DNA from: Bacteroidota bacterium
GTDB taxonomy: Bacteria; Bacteroidota; Bacteroidia; Bacteroidales; JAIFNL01
Length of the DNA: 55,167 nucleotides
Direction: 5' to 3'
NCBI GenBank assembly: GCA_020047755.1
Contig: JAIFNL010000003.1
Span: 1 to 55,167 of the forward strand
Position 1 is the stretch's first letter, and each line of letters begins with the position of its first letter. The notes below the pieces were generated by a model that was not told where the DNA came from, made no database searches, and saw nothing but the letters and a program-made list of their open reading frames with translations. Positions 29,440 to 39,567 of the stretch are shown here, piece after piece. The position numbers were made by a program, and so were the translations under genes.

Positions 29440-30729
29440 ATGAAAAAAAAATTTTCGGAGCGCATAGCAATTATGCTGCTTTTTATTTCATTTTCAATGA
29501 GTTTGAAGGCTCAATTGTTTACCAACAGAAATTTGCTTTTTGAGGATAAAATTTATGCGCAAAATATAAAAACTCTTCAGGCATCGCGGGCAGATTGGGA
29601 CATGGCATACCCAATTATTAAATTAAATTCAGATGAAAAAATTAAAATTTCCTTTGATTTGTTGGGCGAAAATTTTGTTGATTTTTCTTACACCCTCATT
29701 CATTGCGATGCAAACTGGAATCCTTCCGATTTGCTTTTTAGTGAATATTGTTCTGGTTTTGAGGTAAATACTTTGAATGAATTTTATTTTTCGATTAATA
29801 CTTTTGCAAAATATATTCACTATCAAGTGCAAATGCCTAATGATGATGTAAGCCCTTTAATTTCTGGCAATTATCTTTTTGTCGTTTTTGAACAAGATAA
29901 TCCCGAACGTTTAATTTTGAGCAAGCGCCTTTATTTTGTCGATTCTAAAGTAGAAATTTCGACAACTATTAAGCGTTCGGTAACAAATAATTTACAAATT
30001 GCAGGGCAAAGAATTGATTTTAACCTTTTTAAAACTGATGCTTCGGTTGCTTCTGAAAATATTCAAGTTGCTGTTTTTCAGAATGGTAGAAATGATAATT
30101 CAAAAAAACACTTGCAACCCAAATTTTTATCGGGCAACGAGCTTATTTTTCAAGATGAGTTGGCAAATGTGTTTGATGCTGGAAATGAATTTAGACATCT
30201 CGATATGAAAAGTGAGCGATTTCAACCAATGGGCGTCGAACAAATTTATTATGAGAAGCCATACTACCACTTCAAACTTGATACTGATTTTGCCAGAAAT
30301 GCTGGTAAATACCAGACAAAACGAGATTTGAATGGCGAATTTTTCATTAAACGAGAGGAAAGCGATGAAAGTTATAGAAATGCCGATTATTTTTATGCTC
30401 ATTTTCGGCTTAATACGCCAAATGAATTGCTAGGAGGCGATGTTTTTATTGTTGGAGCTTTTTCTAATTGGAATTTACTGCCCGAAAATCGAATGTTTTA
30501 CAATCTCGAGGCGAAAAATTACGAAGCTACTCTTTTTCTCAAGCAGGGATATTACAATTATGCGTATGTTTTTAAAAATACAAAAACAAGAGCGTGGGAT
30601 TTTAATTTTTTTGAAGGAAATTTTTCAGAAACTGAAAATAAATATTTGATTTTTGTTTATGATGTAAATCCTTTAAATAATTATCATCAATTAATTGGTT
30701 ACAAGGTTTTTACTAATTATCAAGATTGA
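29440..30729 (+). CDS. DUF5103 / type IX secretion system plug-like protein
   Basis: YAQNIKTLQASRADWDMAYPIIKLNSDEKIKISFDLLGENFVDFSYTLIHCDANWNPSDLLFSEYCSGFEVNTLNEF typical of the family; signal peptide. Confidence 0.85.
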   Translation: MKKKFSERIAIMLLFISFSMSLKAQLFTNRNLLFEDKIYAQNIKTLQASRADWDMAYPIIKLNSDEKIKISFDLLGENFVDFSYTLIHCDANWNPSDLLFSEYCSGFEVNTLNEFYFSINTFAKYIHYQVQMPNDDVSPLISGNYLFVVFEQDNPERLILSKRLYFVDSKVEISTTIKRSVTNNLQIAGQRIDFNLFKTDASVASENIQVAVFQNGRNDNSKKHLQPKFLSGNELIFQDELANVFDAGNEFRHLDMKSERFQPMGVEQIYYEKPYYHFKLDTDFARNAGKYQTKRDLNGEFFIKREESDESYRNADYFYAHFRLNTPNELLGGDVFIVGAFSNWNLLPENRMFYNLEAKNYEATLFLKQGYYNYAYVFKNTKTRAWDFNFFEGNFSETENKYLIFVYDVNPLNNYHQLIGYKVFTNYQD

Positions 30730-30731
30730 GT

Positions 30732-31961
30732 TTATTCTTGGCAGTTTTTTTCAAAAGCTTCATTTGCTTTGGAAACGCCTAATTTGATTGCTGTTTTCAA
30801 GTAAAAGCAAGCATTTTCTATATTTTTTTCTTTTAGGCTCAATTGTGCTAGTTGAAAGTAAGCTTCGCCAATATTGGGGTTATAATCAAGCGCTTGCGTA
30901 AAATCTTTGAATGCAGAGTTGGTGTTGCTCGTTTTTGTATAGAGTAAACCGCGAGTTACAAGGTAATCTGGGTTGGTTGGTTCTTTTGCAATTAGCTGAT
31001 TTATAGTTATTAAAGCGTCCCAAGTTTCTCCAGAATTAATTTGGTATCTTGCTTTTGCATTTTTAAGCAATGAATTTTCCGAATTATATTTTAGACAATG
31101 ATTAATATCTTCAATTGCGGCAGTATAATTTTCCATTAAAGAGTATGTTTCTGCTCGCTTTATGTAATAATCGAAATTATATTTGTCTATTTTGAGCAAA
31201 ATTGTGTAATTATCTAATGCTATTTTGTATTTTTTAAGCTCTTTTGCTATTTCAGCCTGCAAAAAAAGATATTTCTCTTCGTTTTTTTTCAATTCAACGG
31301 CATTTTTTACATCTTTTGATGCGTTTTTATAATCTTCAAGCTTAAAAAATACGCTTGCTCGTAAATAATATGCTTCGTGCGAATCTGTATTTATCGAAAG
31401 GAAGGCATCTAAATTTTCTAATGCTTCTATATTTCTGTTATTTTTAAAATAATAATTTGCTTCCGCTAGTTCTATCTCTTTGGTTGAATACCAATCTTTT
31501 AGCCAAAGTTTTTCCCATTCTTTGTCATTTTTTAGATTATTGAAAGCAGTATCCATTTTTATGGTTGCTTCACTTTCTTTGTTTGAGTTTTGTAAGTGTA
31601 ATTTTAAAAATTCCAGAGATTTTTCTTTTTCGTTTAAAAGAGCATAACATTTTGATAAATAGATACTTGATAAGGAACTGTTTCTATTCAATAAAGTTTC
31701 AAAATCTCCAATGGCTTTTATATAATTTCCTGAATAATAGAATGCAAGCGCTTGTTTTTGAAGCACTTCATTGCTTTTTTGTTTATCGTTTATTTCTGAA
31801 AATAACATTGCGGCTTTGGCAAAATTATTATTTTTAAGCTCTATTTCTGCTGTAAATATTTTATCATCAATAGTTTGACTTATAGCAAACTTTGAAATGA
31901 GTAAAATGCTTATAATCAATATATTTTGTTTTGTTTTCATCTTAAAACCGTTTTGGAACAA
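30732..31961 (-). CDS. Tetratricopeptide-repeat protein
   Basis: Signal peptide and multiple TPR units, e.g. KNASKDVKNAVELKKNEEKYLFLQAEIAKELKKYKIALDNYTILL. Confidence 0.8.
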   Translation of the reverse strand: MFQNGFKMKTKQNILIISILLISKFAISQTIDDKIFTAEIELKNNNFAKAAMLFSEINDKQKSNEVLQKQALAFYYSGNYIKAIGDFETLLNRNSSLSSIYLSKCYALLNEKEKSLEFLKLHLQNSNKESEATIKMDTAFNNLKNDKEWEKLWLKDWYSTKEIELAEANYYFKNNRNIEALENLDAFLSINTDSHEAYYLRASVFFKLEDYKNASKDVKNAVELKKNEEKYLFLQAEIAKELKKYKIALDNYTILLKIDKYNFDYYIKRAETYSLMENYTAAIEDINHCLKYNSENSLLKNAKARYQINSGETWDALITINQLIAKEPTNPDYLVTRGLLYTKTSNTNSAFKDFTQALDYNPNIGEAYFQLAQLSLKEKNIENACFYLKTAIKLGVSKANEAFEKNCQE

Positions 31962-32059
31962 ATTACTTTCACTACTTTGAGATTGTTTTATCTTAAAATT
32001 TTTATTAGAAAATACTTGTCTTTTTAATTTTTACTGTATAAATTAATATGCTTTTATTC

Positions 32060-34711
32060 TTAAGGTTCTATAATTTGTTGTGAACTCCCATAGACATGAA
32101 TGAAGCCAGTTAGGGTTTTTACTTCTGTTCCGGAAAGGCGCTTTTCCCAAATATCGCAGATGTAATAATAAACTCCATCACTAACTTTATTTTTGGTTTT
32201 TAAATACGAACCGTCCCAATTTACTCGCTTATCGTCAGTTTTATAGACCAATTCACCCCATCTGTTGAATATTTGAATATCTAATTTTTCGACAGAGTAG
32301 AAAGATGTTGATTTAAAAATATCATTTTTCCCATCTCCATTGGGAGTAAAAACGTTTGGCAACGAAAAATCTGAACACATATCGATGCAAACTTTTTGAT
32401 TTCTACTACTTTCATTGCCCAAACTATCGATGGCTGTAACAATGTAGCAGCCTGAAAGTGTTTGATTTTCAATTAAATGAATAAAACTTGTATCGTTTGG
32501 CGCATGTGGCTTTTCTATTGTTTCTAGTAAAGTAGGCGCATCGGTTAAGGTGGAGCTGTAATAAATTTTATAGGCAACTAAATCTGTTGTACCACAAGTT
32601 TTTACAGGATTTGTCCATTTAAGAACATTATAGCCTTCATCGCAAATGCTTGTTAATGTGAGGATTGGTGGACAAGGCGGCGTCAAATCTTTGGGACTTG
32701 CGCAGGCTTTTTGGCTAAAATTGATGAGCGGTTTTGGATAGTTTCCTACCACGTATTGCCCTTCAGTTTTCACATAATAGCAATATTCTTGACCATTTGT
32801 GAGATTTGTGTCGGTGTAAGTACTTGTGTCAGTGGTTGCTATCGCTTCAAAAAGTAGCGTATTTTTATTTTGCCTATAAATTGTATATTTTTTATTAATC
32901 CATGGAACTCTCTCTTTTACAGATATTTTAATTCTCTGGTCGTCGGGTTCTAAAACCGTAAAGATAGACGCTCCTGACGATGATGCTCCAATAACTTTCC
33001 AAACTCCATCGCCATCTGGGTCATTAAAAACACCAACATTATAGTTGTATTGTTTCTGAAAAGTATTCAGGTTATTGTCGGTAAAAATAGTGTCGTTTAA
33101 TCCACCCAAAATATAATGCTCAGTTACACCTATTTCGCCTTCACCGCTCCAAAGTTCGTAGCGATAGGGCGGAGGCGTAATTGTGCTATCTATTTCTGTT
33201 GGTTTTGACCAAATGGCTCTGATTATTCCATTGTTAATGTCTGTTTCATCGACAGTTACGTTGGTTAGCACCGGAATTCCTTGTGCTAAGTCGGTGCAAG
33301 CCTCTTCTGATGCATAACTTTCTGCGCCATCTGTAAAATATGAGATAACTCTGTAACAGTATAAATATCCGTGAGTTAGCTTTTTGTCATCGTCTATATA
33401 ATTTGTGTCGTTGATGTTCGGAAGCGTTGCTATTAATTTGAAGTTGGTATAGGCTGGAACGCCAGTTTCACATTCACTTGGAGTCCAGCCCGACGATTCT
33501 TCGCGTCTATAAAGCTTATAACCAATGGCTTGGGTGCATTCTGCTTTATTCCAGCTTAGTGCAATTAAATTATTACTTGCTGCTGCCTGCAAATTTTCGG
33601 GTGCCGGTGCTACAACTGTAATTTTGATACTTCGATTGCTGGTCATTGGTAAATCACAGCCAATGCAGTTTGAGTAACATTCGTCGCAATTAAAATCAAC
33701 TTTGTCGCGCGCTTTAAAAATTATAGTGTACGGATTTTTAGCTACATGTAAGCAATTTGTTTGCCACGAAAACTCGGAACTTACATTTCCAATTCCTGTA
33801 GCTGGTTTGAATTGCGCTTTGGAGTTAGCGACCTCATAAACTCCACCATACGAATCTAGCGTAATTTCTTTTCCTTCAGCATCTTGTGCCGAAACGGTGA
33901 AAGAAATAGCATCGCCTGCTGTTACACACCAATCTTTTAAATCGTTGATTATAGGTGGTTTGTTGTTTGAATTGATTACGTCAATTTGCATATCGCGAAT
34001 AAGGCTACCAATTTTTACACCTTGTCGCCATTCCGATATTTCAATTGCCACATTATAAGCACCTTGATAAATTGGCGTATTCCAAATCAAATCTCCAGTT
34101 ATTGGGTTTATGTAAATAGGTTCAATGCTCGATTCTGGATACGTGTAATTTGTAATTGGCTTACCGTCAATGCCTAAGCAAGCCGTGAGCTTGTACGAAA
34201 GGCTATCGCCATCGGGGTCGTAAGCCGCTGGATTGTGGATAAACTTCTGACCCACAGCTGCCTTATCGTGTGGCGGATTTAACAGCAGAGGCGTATTGTT
34301 CTGTCCTAGTAGTGGATTTATTTGAAGTGTTGTTTTAATCGAAAATGCCACATTTATAGATAGTGGAATATTTATAACTCCCTCATTTCTATTGAAATCG
34401 AGCATAATAATAGAATAAGTTCCCGGACCTGGATAGGTATGCACTGCGGTGTACTTATTCCTTTGAATTGTGCTAGTTATGCGGTATATTTCCCAGCGAG
34501 CAACCGTATCTTGTGTATTGTCGCCCCACATAAAAGCCAATTCTGGACGGTCTGCTTGATTGTTTCCATAAGCAGTATAAGTTGTTACGGTAACCTCAAA
34601 TGTCAGTGGTCCAAGCTGTTTGTATGTTATTTCGCCAGCTCTATTATGCGTGGCAATTGCATTTCCAATAAAGAAAATTAGAAGCGCAAGTAAAAATATT
34701 GTTTTTTTCAT
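32060..34711 (-). CDS. Secreted FN3-containing protein with T9SS type-B (gliding motility-associated, CHU_C) sorting domain
   Basis: C-terminal LPNVFTPNGDGKNDIFK...IQIFNRWGELVYKTDDKRVNWDGSY...VSDGVYYYICDI...GFIHVY; internal fibronectin-III-like repeats. Confidence 0.9.
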   Translation of the reverse strand: MKKTIFLLALLIFFIGNAIATHNRAGEITYKQLGPLTFEVTVTTYTAYGNNQADRPELAFMWGDNTQDTVARWEIYRITSTIQRNKYTAVHTYPGPGTYSIIMLDFNRNEGVINIPLSINVAFSIKTTLQINPLLGQNNTPLLLNPPHDKAAVGQKFIHNPAAYDPDGDSLSYKLTACLGIDGKPITNYTYPESSIEPIYINPITGDLIWNTPIYQGAYNVAIEISEWRQGVKIGSLIRDMQIDVINSNNKPPIINDLKDWCVTAGDAISFTVSAQDAEGKEITLDSYGGVYEVANSKAQFKPATGIGNVSSEFSWQTNCLHVAKNPYTIIFKARDKVDFNCDECYSNCIGCDLPMTSNRSIKITVVAPAPENLQAAASNNLIALSWNKAECTQAIGYKLYRREESSGWTPSECETGVPAYTNFKLIATLPNINDTNYIDDDKKLTHGYLYCYRVISYFTDGAESYASEEACTDLAQGIPVLTNVTVDETDINNGIIRAIWSKPTEIDSTITPPPYRYELWSGEGEIGVTEHYILGGLNDTIFTDNNLNTFQKQYNYNVGVFNDPDGDGVWKVIGASSSGASIFTVLEPDDQRIKISVKERVPWINKKYTIYRQNKNTLLFEAIATTDTSTYTDTNLTNGQEYCYYVKTEGQYVVGNYPKPLINFSQKACASPKDLTPPCPPILTLTSICDEGYNVLKWTNPVKTCGTTDLVAYKIYYSSTLTDAPTLLETIEKPHAPNDTSFIHLIENQTLSGCYIVTAIDSLGNESSRNQKVCIDMCSDFSLPNVFTPNGDGKNDIFKSTSFYSVEKLDIQIFNRWGELVYKTDDKRVNWDGSYLKTKNKVSDGVYYYICDIWEKRLSGTEVKTLTGFIHVYGSSQQIIEP

Positions 34712-35017
34712 TTTATTAAAATTATCGAGGCTTTATCTATATTTTGCCTTTTTTTTAAAATTTTAATGCTTAATATATTGTTAATTACTTGTAATATAAT
34801 TAATTAACAAATTTAATTCTATTTTTTCTGCTCAAATCTTAACTATAAAAAGAAATTAAAATTTGATGCAAATCTACACTTTTTTTGTATTTGAGAATAA
34901 ATTTTCATCAAAAATGATTTTACACTTTAGTTAAGTCTTTATTGAAACGAAATACTCGAAAATTAATTAATTTAGAACTAATTATTTTGCCAGAAAAAAT
35001 TAACTGAAAATTACTCA

Positions 35018-35530
35018 TTACTTTATTTTAAAACTATTCTCTTTTACCACATTATCAAGTTTAAAAGCTTCCTCAAAATTCTTGTATTTGAAGACCACCA
35101 AATTTGTTTGATCTTCATATAAATCAGTCATTACAGATGTTTTCAGTTTTACACTTTGAATTGAAGCTGGAGCTTTCATTTCAAATTTTATCCAAATTGC
35201 CTCTATATTCGAGTCTTTTTCCTTGAAAATAAGGTCATTAGAATATTTTTTCCCATTATTAAACACAATTCCAAAATGCTCTTTTACATATTTAGTGCTG
35301 TAAAAATCGTATTTGGGATTTTCGCTACTTTTCCCTGTATTTAGATTAATTCCGTATTTTTTTTGTATGATTGTTTCAAAATCATCTACAAAAATTTTAA
35401 AAAGAACATCAAAATTTTTGCTTTTTGAATTGTATTCTATGCTCACCAATGCAATATGCAGTGGATGTTTTTCTGCCGAAAATGTATTTAAACTTAAAAA
35501 AAATGCTAGAATTAAAAAGATTATTCGCAT
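35018..35530 (-). CDS. DUF6702-like secreted protein
   Basis: HPLHIALVSIEYNSKSKNFDVLFKIFVDDFETIIQKKYGI; divergent to a HupE/UreJ gene. Confidence 0.65.
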   Translation of the reverse strand: MRIIFLILAFFLSLNTFSAEKHPLHIALVSIEYNSKSKNFDVLFKIFVDDFETIIQKKYGINLNTGKSSENPKYDFYSTKYVKEHFGIVFNNGKKYSNDLIFKEKDSNIEAIWIKFEMKAPASIQSVKLKTSVMTDLYEDQTNLVVFKYKNFEEAFKLDNVVKENSFKIK

Positions 35531-35644
35531 ATTTGCTTTAATTTTTGGGTTAATTTACTTCAAATATTTTTGTAAAATTACTGAAAAAAAATAGCATCTT
35601 TGCATTTTTACTCAAATTTAATTCTTATTTTATCTTAAAATTTT

Positions 35645-36241
35645 ATGCAATTATTTAATTTATATTTACAGCTTGGATTTGAGCATATTGCCGATTTTGC
35701 AGGCTACGACCACATTTTATTTATAATAACGTTGTGCGGCGTTTATTTATTTTCGCAATGGCGACAAGTTTTGATACTTATAACTGCCTTTACCATAGGG
35801 CATTCCATTACATTAGCTTTGGCAAGCTTGCAAGTTTTAACTTTTTCTACAAAATTAATTGAGTTTTTAATCCCTGTTACTATTTTTATTACGGCTTTGT
35901 CCAATATTTTGGCAAAACGCACAACCTACAGCGAAACTAATTATTATTTTCGATATTCCATGGCTCTTTTCTTTGGATTGATTCATGGGCTAGGTTTTTC
36001 AAATTACCTTCGTAGCTTATTAGGTTTGGAAATTAGCATTATAAAGCCACTTTTTGCTTTTAATTTGGGGCTTGAGCTTGGGCAAATTGCGATAGTTTTT
36101 ATCATTTTGAGCTTTGCTTATTTATTTGTAACTAAGCTTAAAACTTTGCAAAGAGAATGGAATTTAATTATTTCGGGAGCTGGTTTAGGCATTTCCTTAA
36201 TTATGAGTGTAGAGAGGTTTCATGTTTTAATAAATAATTAA
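35645..36241 (+). CDS. HupE/UreJ-like membrane protein
   Basis: LGFEHIADFAGYDHILFIITLCGVYLFSQWRQVLILITAFTIGHSITLALA, FFGLIHGLGFSNYL, FNLGLELGQIAIV. Confidence 0.85.
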   Translation: MQLFNLYLQLGFEHIADFAGYDHILFIITLCGVYLFSQWRQVLILITAFTIGHSITLALASLQVLTFSTKLIEFLIPVTIFITALSNILAKRTTYSETNYYFRYSMALFFGLIHGLGFSNYLRSLLGLEISIIKPLFAFNLGLELGQIAIVFIILSFAYLFVTKLKTLQREWNLIISGAGLGISLIMSVERFHVLINN

Positions 36242-36414
36242 ACAATTTGATGAAATTTGCACTACCTAATTTCCTTTATTTGCTTCTTATTAAAGATTTC
36301 AATGTTTGATAATACCGTTGGTAATCAATATATTAAAATTGGATTGCTGTATTATTTCTAATTTTTAAGTTATTTATATAAAATTTTATTTTTAAATTAA
36401 AAGAATAAAGAATT

Positions 36415-38118
36415 ATGACTAAATATATATTATTTTTACTAGTTTTTTTATATACTTCGTGCAATTTGACTCAAAAAAAAGCAGCGGAAGTAATTATCTC
36501 TATGGAAAACAGAGGATTAATTGCAGACTCTGGCATGGTAGTTAGTGCGCACCCCGAAGCGTCAAAAATAGGAGTAGCCATTTTACGCAAAGGTGGAAAT
36601 GCTGTAGATGCTTCTATTGCAGTTAGTTTTGCCTTGGCTGTATGTTATCCGTCGGCTGGAAATATTGGTGGTGGTGGTTTTGCAGTTGTTCGTATGAGTT
36701 CTGGCGAAATTTCTACTCTCGATTACCGCGAAAAAGCACCTAAGAGCGCATCAAGGGATATGTTTCTCGATTCTAAAGGCAATGTAATAAATGATTTAAG
36801 TGTTTATTCGTACAAAGCTTCTGGGGTTCCAGGTTCTGTCGATGGAATTATTACACTTTACGAAAAATACGGTTCTTTGCCTTTTTCTGAATTAATTCAA
36901 CCGGCAATAAATTTGGCTCTAAAAGGTTTTAAAATAACTAAAAATCAAGCAGAAGATTTCAATAGTTTGCAAATTGAATTTCAAAAATCGAATCCAGATG
37001 GTTGCGCTTTTTTAAAATCTAGTGCATGGCAAGAAGGCGATTTGTTAATTCAAGAAGATTTGGCAAAAACCCTAGAACGAATTCGTGATTTTGGGCGAGC
37101 TGGTTTTTATGAAGGCGAAACCGCAAAGATGATTGAAAATGAAATGCTTAGAAAAAACGGATTGATTTCAATTGATGATTTGAAAAAATATAAATCTCTT
37201 TGGCGCAAACCAATTCAAGGCAATTATAAAGGTTATAAAATAATATCAATGGCACCTCCTTCAAGCGGAGGAATTGCTTTACTTCAATTGTTAAATTCTG
37301 TTGAAAACCAAGATTTTGGCTCATTTCATTCCTCTCAGCATATTCACCTTTTTGCAGAAGCTGAGCGTCGAGTTTATGCCGATAGAGCTTCCTATTTGGG
37401 TGATAGTGATTTTTTTCCTGTTCCTATAAGCCAACTTATTGATAAAAAGTACAATACAGAAAGAATGAAGACTTTTAATTTAGATAAAGCTACTTCTTCA
37501 AAAGAAATAAAAGAAGGAGAAATTTCTATGCATGAAAGTGAGGAAACTACTCATTTTTCGATAGTTGACAAATGGAAAAATGCTGTTTCGATAACAACAA
37601 CATTGAATCTGAGTTATGGAAGCAGAATCGTAGTAAAAGGAGCGGGCTTTTTATTGAACAACGAGATGGACGATTTTAGCATAAAACCCGGATATCCAAA
37701 TGCTTATGGCTTAATAGGTGGTGAAGCAAATGCAATAGAACCTTATAAAAGAATGTTAAGTTCTATGACTCCAACGATTGTTTTGAAAAATGATAGCTTA
37801 TTTTTTGTTGTTGGCTCGCCTGGAGGTTCTACTATTATTACTTCTGTTTTTCAGGTAATTACAAACGTTACCGATTTTCAAATGACTGCTTTACAGGCTG
37901 TTGAAGCTTCGCGTTTCCATCATCAATGGCTACCCGATGAAATTTTTTACGAAAAAAACGGTTTGGATAGTTTGGTTATTATTGGTTTAACTAAAAAAGG
38001 GCATTTTTTGAAACAGCGTGCACCCATTGGGCGTGTAGAGGCTATTTTAGTGCTGCCTAATGGAAAACTGGAAGGTGCTGCTGACCCACGTGGCGATGAT
38101 AATGCGCAAGGTTTTTAA
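36415..38118 (+). CDS. ggt: Gamma-glutamyltransferase (lipoprotein-type signal)
   Basis: MVVSAHPEASKIGVAILRKGGNAVDASIAVSFALAVCYPSAGNIGGGGF; TTHFSIVDKWKNAVSITTTLNLSYGS; GSPGGSTIITSVFQV. Confidence 0.94.
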   Translation: MTKYILFLLVFLYTSCNLTQKKAAEVIISMENRGLIADSGMVVSAHPEASKIGVAILRKGGNAVDASIAVSFALAVCYPSAGNIGGGGFAVVRMSSGEISTLDYREKAPKSASRDMFLDSKGNVINDLSVYSYKASGVPGSVDGIITLYEKYGSLPFSELIQPAINLALKGFKITKNQAEDFNSLQIEFQKSNPDGCAFLKSSAWQEGDLLIQEDLAKTLERIRDFGRAGFYEGETAKMIENEMLRKNGLISIDDLKKYKSLWRKPIQGNYKGYKIISMAPPSSGGIALLQLLNSVENQDFGSFHSSQHIHLFAEAERRVYADRASYLGDSDFFPVPISQLIDKKYNTERMKTFNLDKATSSKEIKEGEISMHESEETTHFSIVDKWKNAVSITTTLNLSYGSRIVVKGAGFLLNNEMDDFSIKPGYPNAYGLIGGEANAIEPYKRMLSSMTPTIVLKNDSLFFVVGSPGGSTIITSVFQVITNVTDFQMTALQAVEASRFHHQWLPDEIFYEKNGLDSLVIIGLTKKGHFLKQRAPIGRVEAILVLPNGKLEGAADPRGDDNAQGF

Positions 38119-38182
38119 TATTTAATTATTAGTTGTAAGTTGAAATCAAGTATAAATTTACAACTGATAAAATTTTACCAGA

Positions 38183-39412
38183 TTACTTTCGGCGAAGTTC
38201 TATAATTGTTATTTCGGGCAAAATGCCAACTCTTCCAGGGTATCCAATACAACCGAATCCTCTGTTTACGTACAAATATTTGCCGCTTTCTTCAAATAAC
38301 CCAGCCCAGTCTTTGTAGCGATATTTTACTGGGCTCCATCGGAAATTGCCTATTTCTATACCAAATTGCATTCCGTGCGTATGTCCGCTCAAGGTTAAAG
38401 CGACTTCTTTTTTATTTTTGAGCACTTTTTCGCGCCAATGTGTTGGGTCGTGTGAAAGTAAAACAGTAAAATCATTTGCGGTAAGATTTTTAAGTGCCTT
38501 ATCTAAATCGCCTTTTTGAGGAAACGGAGGAAGTCCCCAATTTTCAACGCCTACTAAATAGAGCGTGTCGTTGTTTTTTACCAACGGAAAATTTGCATTA
38601 TTTAGCCATTTTAGCCCCATTTCGATGCCTATTTGGTTCAAATCCTCTAAATTTTTTTGCCTTTCTGCTTCTGAATTCCATCGAACATAACTTCCATAAT
38701 CGTGGTTACCCCACACTATAAATTTGCCAAATGGTGCATTCAGTTTTTGTATTAAACTGACAAATCGCTTGGCTTCAATTGCCTTATTATTTACCATATC
38801 ACCTGTAAAAAGAATTACATCAGGTTTTTGAGCTTGCAGCAAGTCGAATCCCTTTTTTACTTTCTCTACATTATCGAAGGTACCAAGATGTAAATCAGAT
38901 AGTTGTGCTATTTTGAATCCATCAAATTCTTTCGGCAAATTTTCAAATTCGAGTGTTTTTTTGTGAACCTGAAAATTGTATTTTCCAAAACTAACCCCGT
39001 AATTTAAAATTAAAAATAAAACAGAAGCTATTGATAAAGATATAAAACTCAAGATGTATGAACGTGAAATTAATTCGGCACTTCTAAAATTGGCAACTGT
39101 TTGAAATAGCCACAAAAACGAGCGGAATAAATCTTCCACTAAATAATTTGCACTCAGAATTAATTTTGCTATGGTAAATGAGAAGGCTATGCCGAAAAAT
39201 ATTGATGTACTGCTACTTACAGTTACAAATCCATTTGCGCCTGCTTTTAGAAATAAGAAAATGCCCAAAATAGTAAGCAGACTGGTTACCAAATAAATGA
39301 GGCTGTAAATTTTGACATGTGATGCAAAAAGCGCACTTCTTAACCCGAAATACGAGTAAATATCAATAGCTAAAAGCAGTATAGTTAGTATAATTACTGG
39401 TAACATTTTCAT
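38183..39412 (-). CDS. Membrane-anchored metallophosphoesterase
   Basis: IAQLSDLHLGTFDN, VILFTGDMVNN, VWGNHDYG, LLSHDP, LSGHTHGMQ. Confidence 0.92.
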   Translation of the reverse strand: MKMLPVIILTILLLAIDIYSYFGLRSALFASHVKIYSLIYLVTSLLTILGIFLFLKAGANGFVTVSSSTSIFFGIAFSFTIAKLILSANYLVEDLFRSFLWLFQTVANFRSAELISRSYILSFISLSIASVLFLILNYGVSFGKYNFQVHKKTLEFENLPKEFDGFKIAQLSDLHLGTFDNVEKVKKGFDLLQAQKPDVILFTGDMVNNKAIEAKRFVSLIQKLNAPFGKFIVWGNHDYGSYVRWNSEAERQKNLEDLNQIGIEMGLKWLNNANFPLVKNNDTLYLVGVENWGLPPFPQKGDLDKALKNLTANDFTVLLSHDPTHWREKVLKNKKEVALTLSGHTHGMQFGIEIGNFRWSPVKYRYKDWAGLFEESGKYLYVNRGFGCIGYPGRVGILPEITIIELRRK

Positions 39413-39567
39413 TGTTTTTAAGAATGATTTGAAAAATAATTAAATAATATCGTTTTGGCAAAGAAAATTAAAACAAATTGTAATTCCAATTATTAATCTG
39501 ATTCTTTTCTTTTTTTATGATTATTTAACTAATCTACAATAAACATATAAAAAATTAGAATTTGAAA

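Noticed and set aside
38131-38165. AGTTGTAA/TTACAACT hairpin between convergent ggt and metallophosphoesterase genes
   Set aside because: Short AT-rich stem with long loop and poor T-tract; too weak to call a terminator
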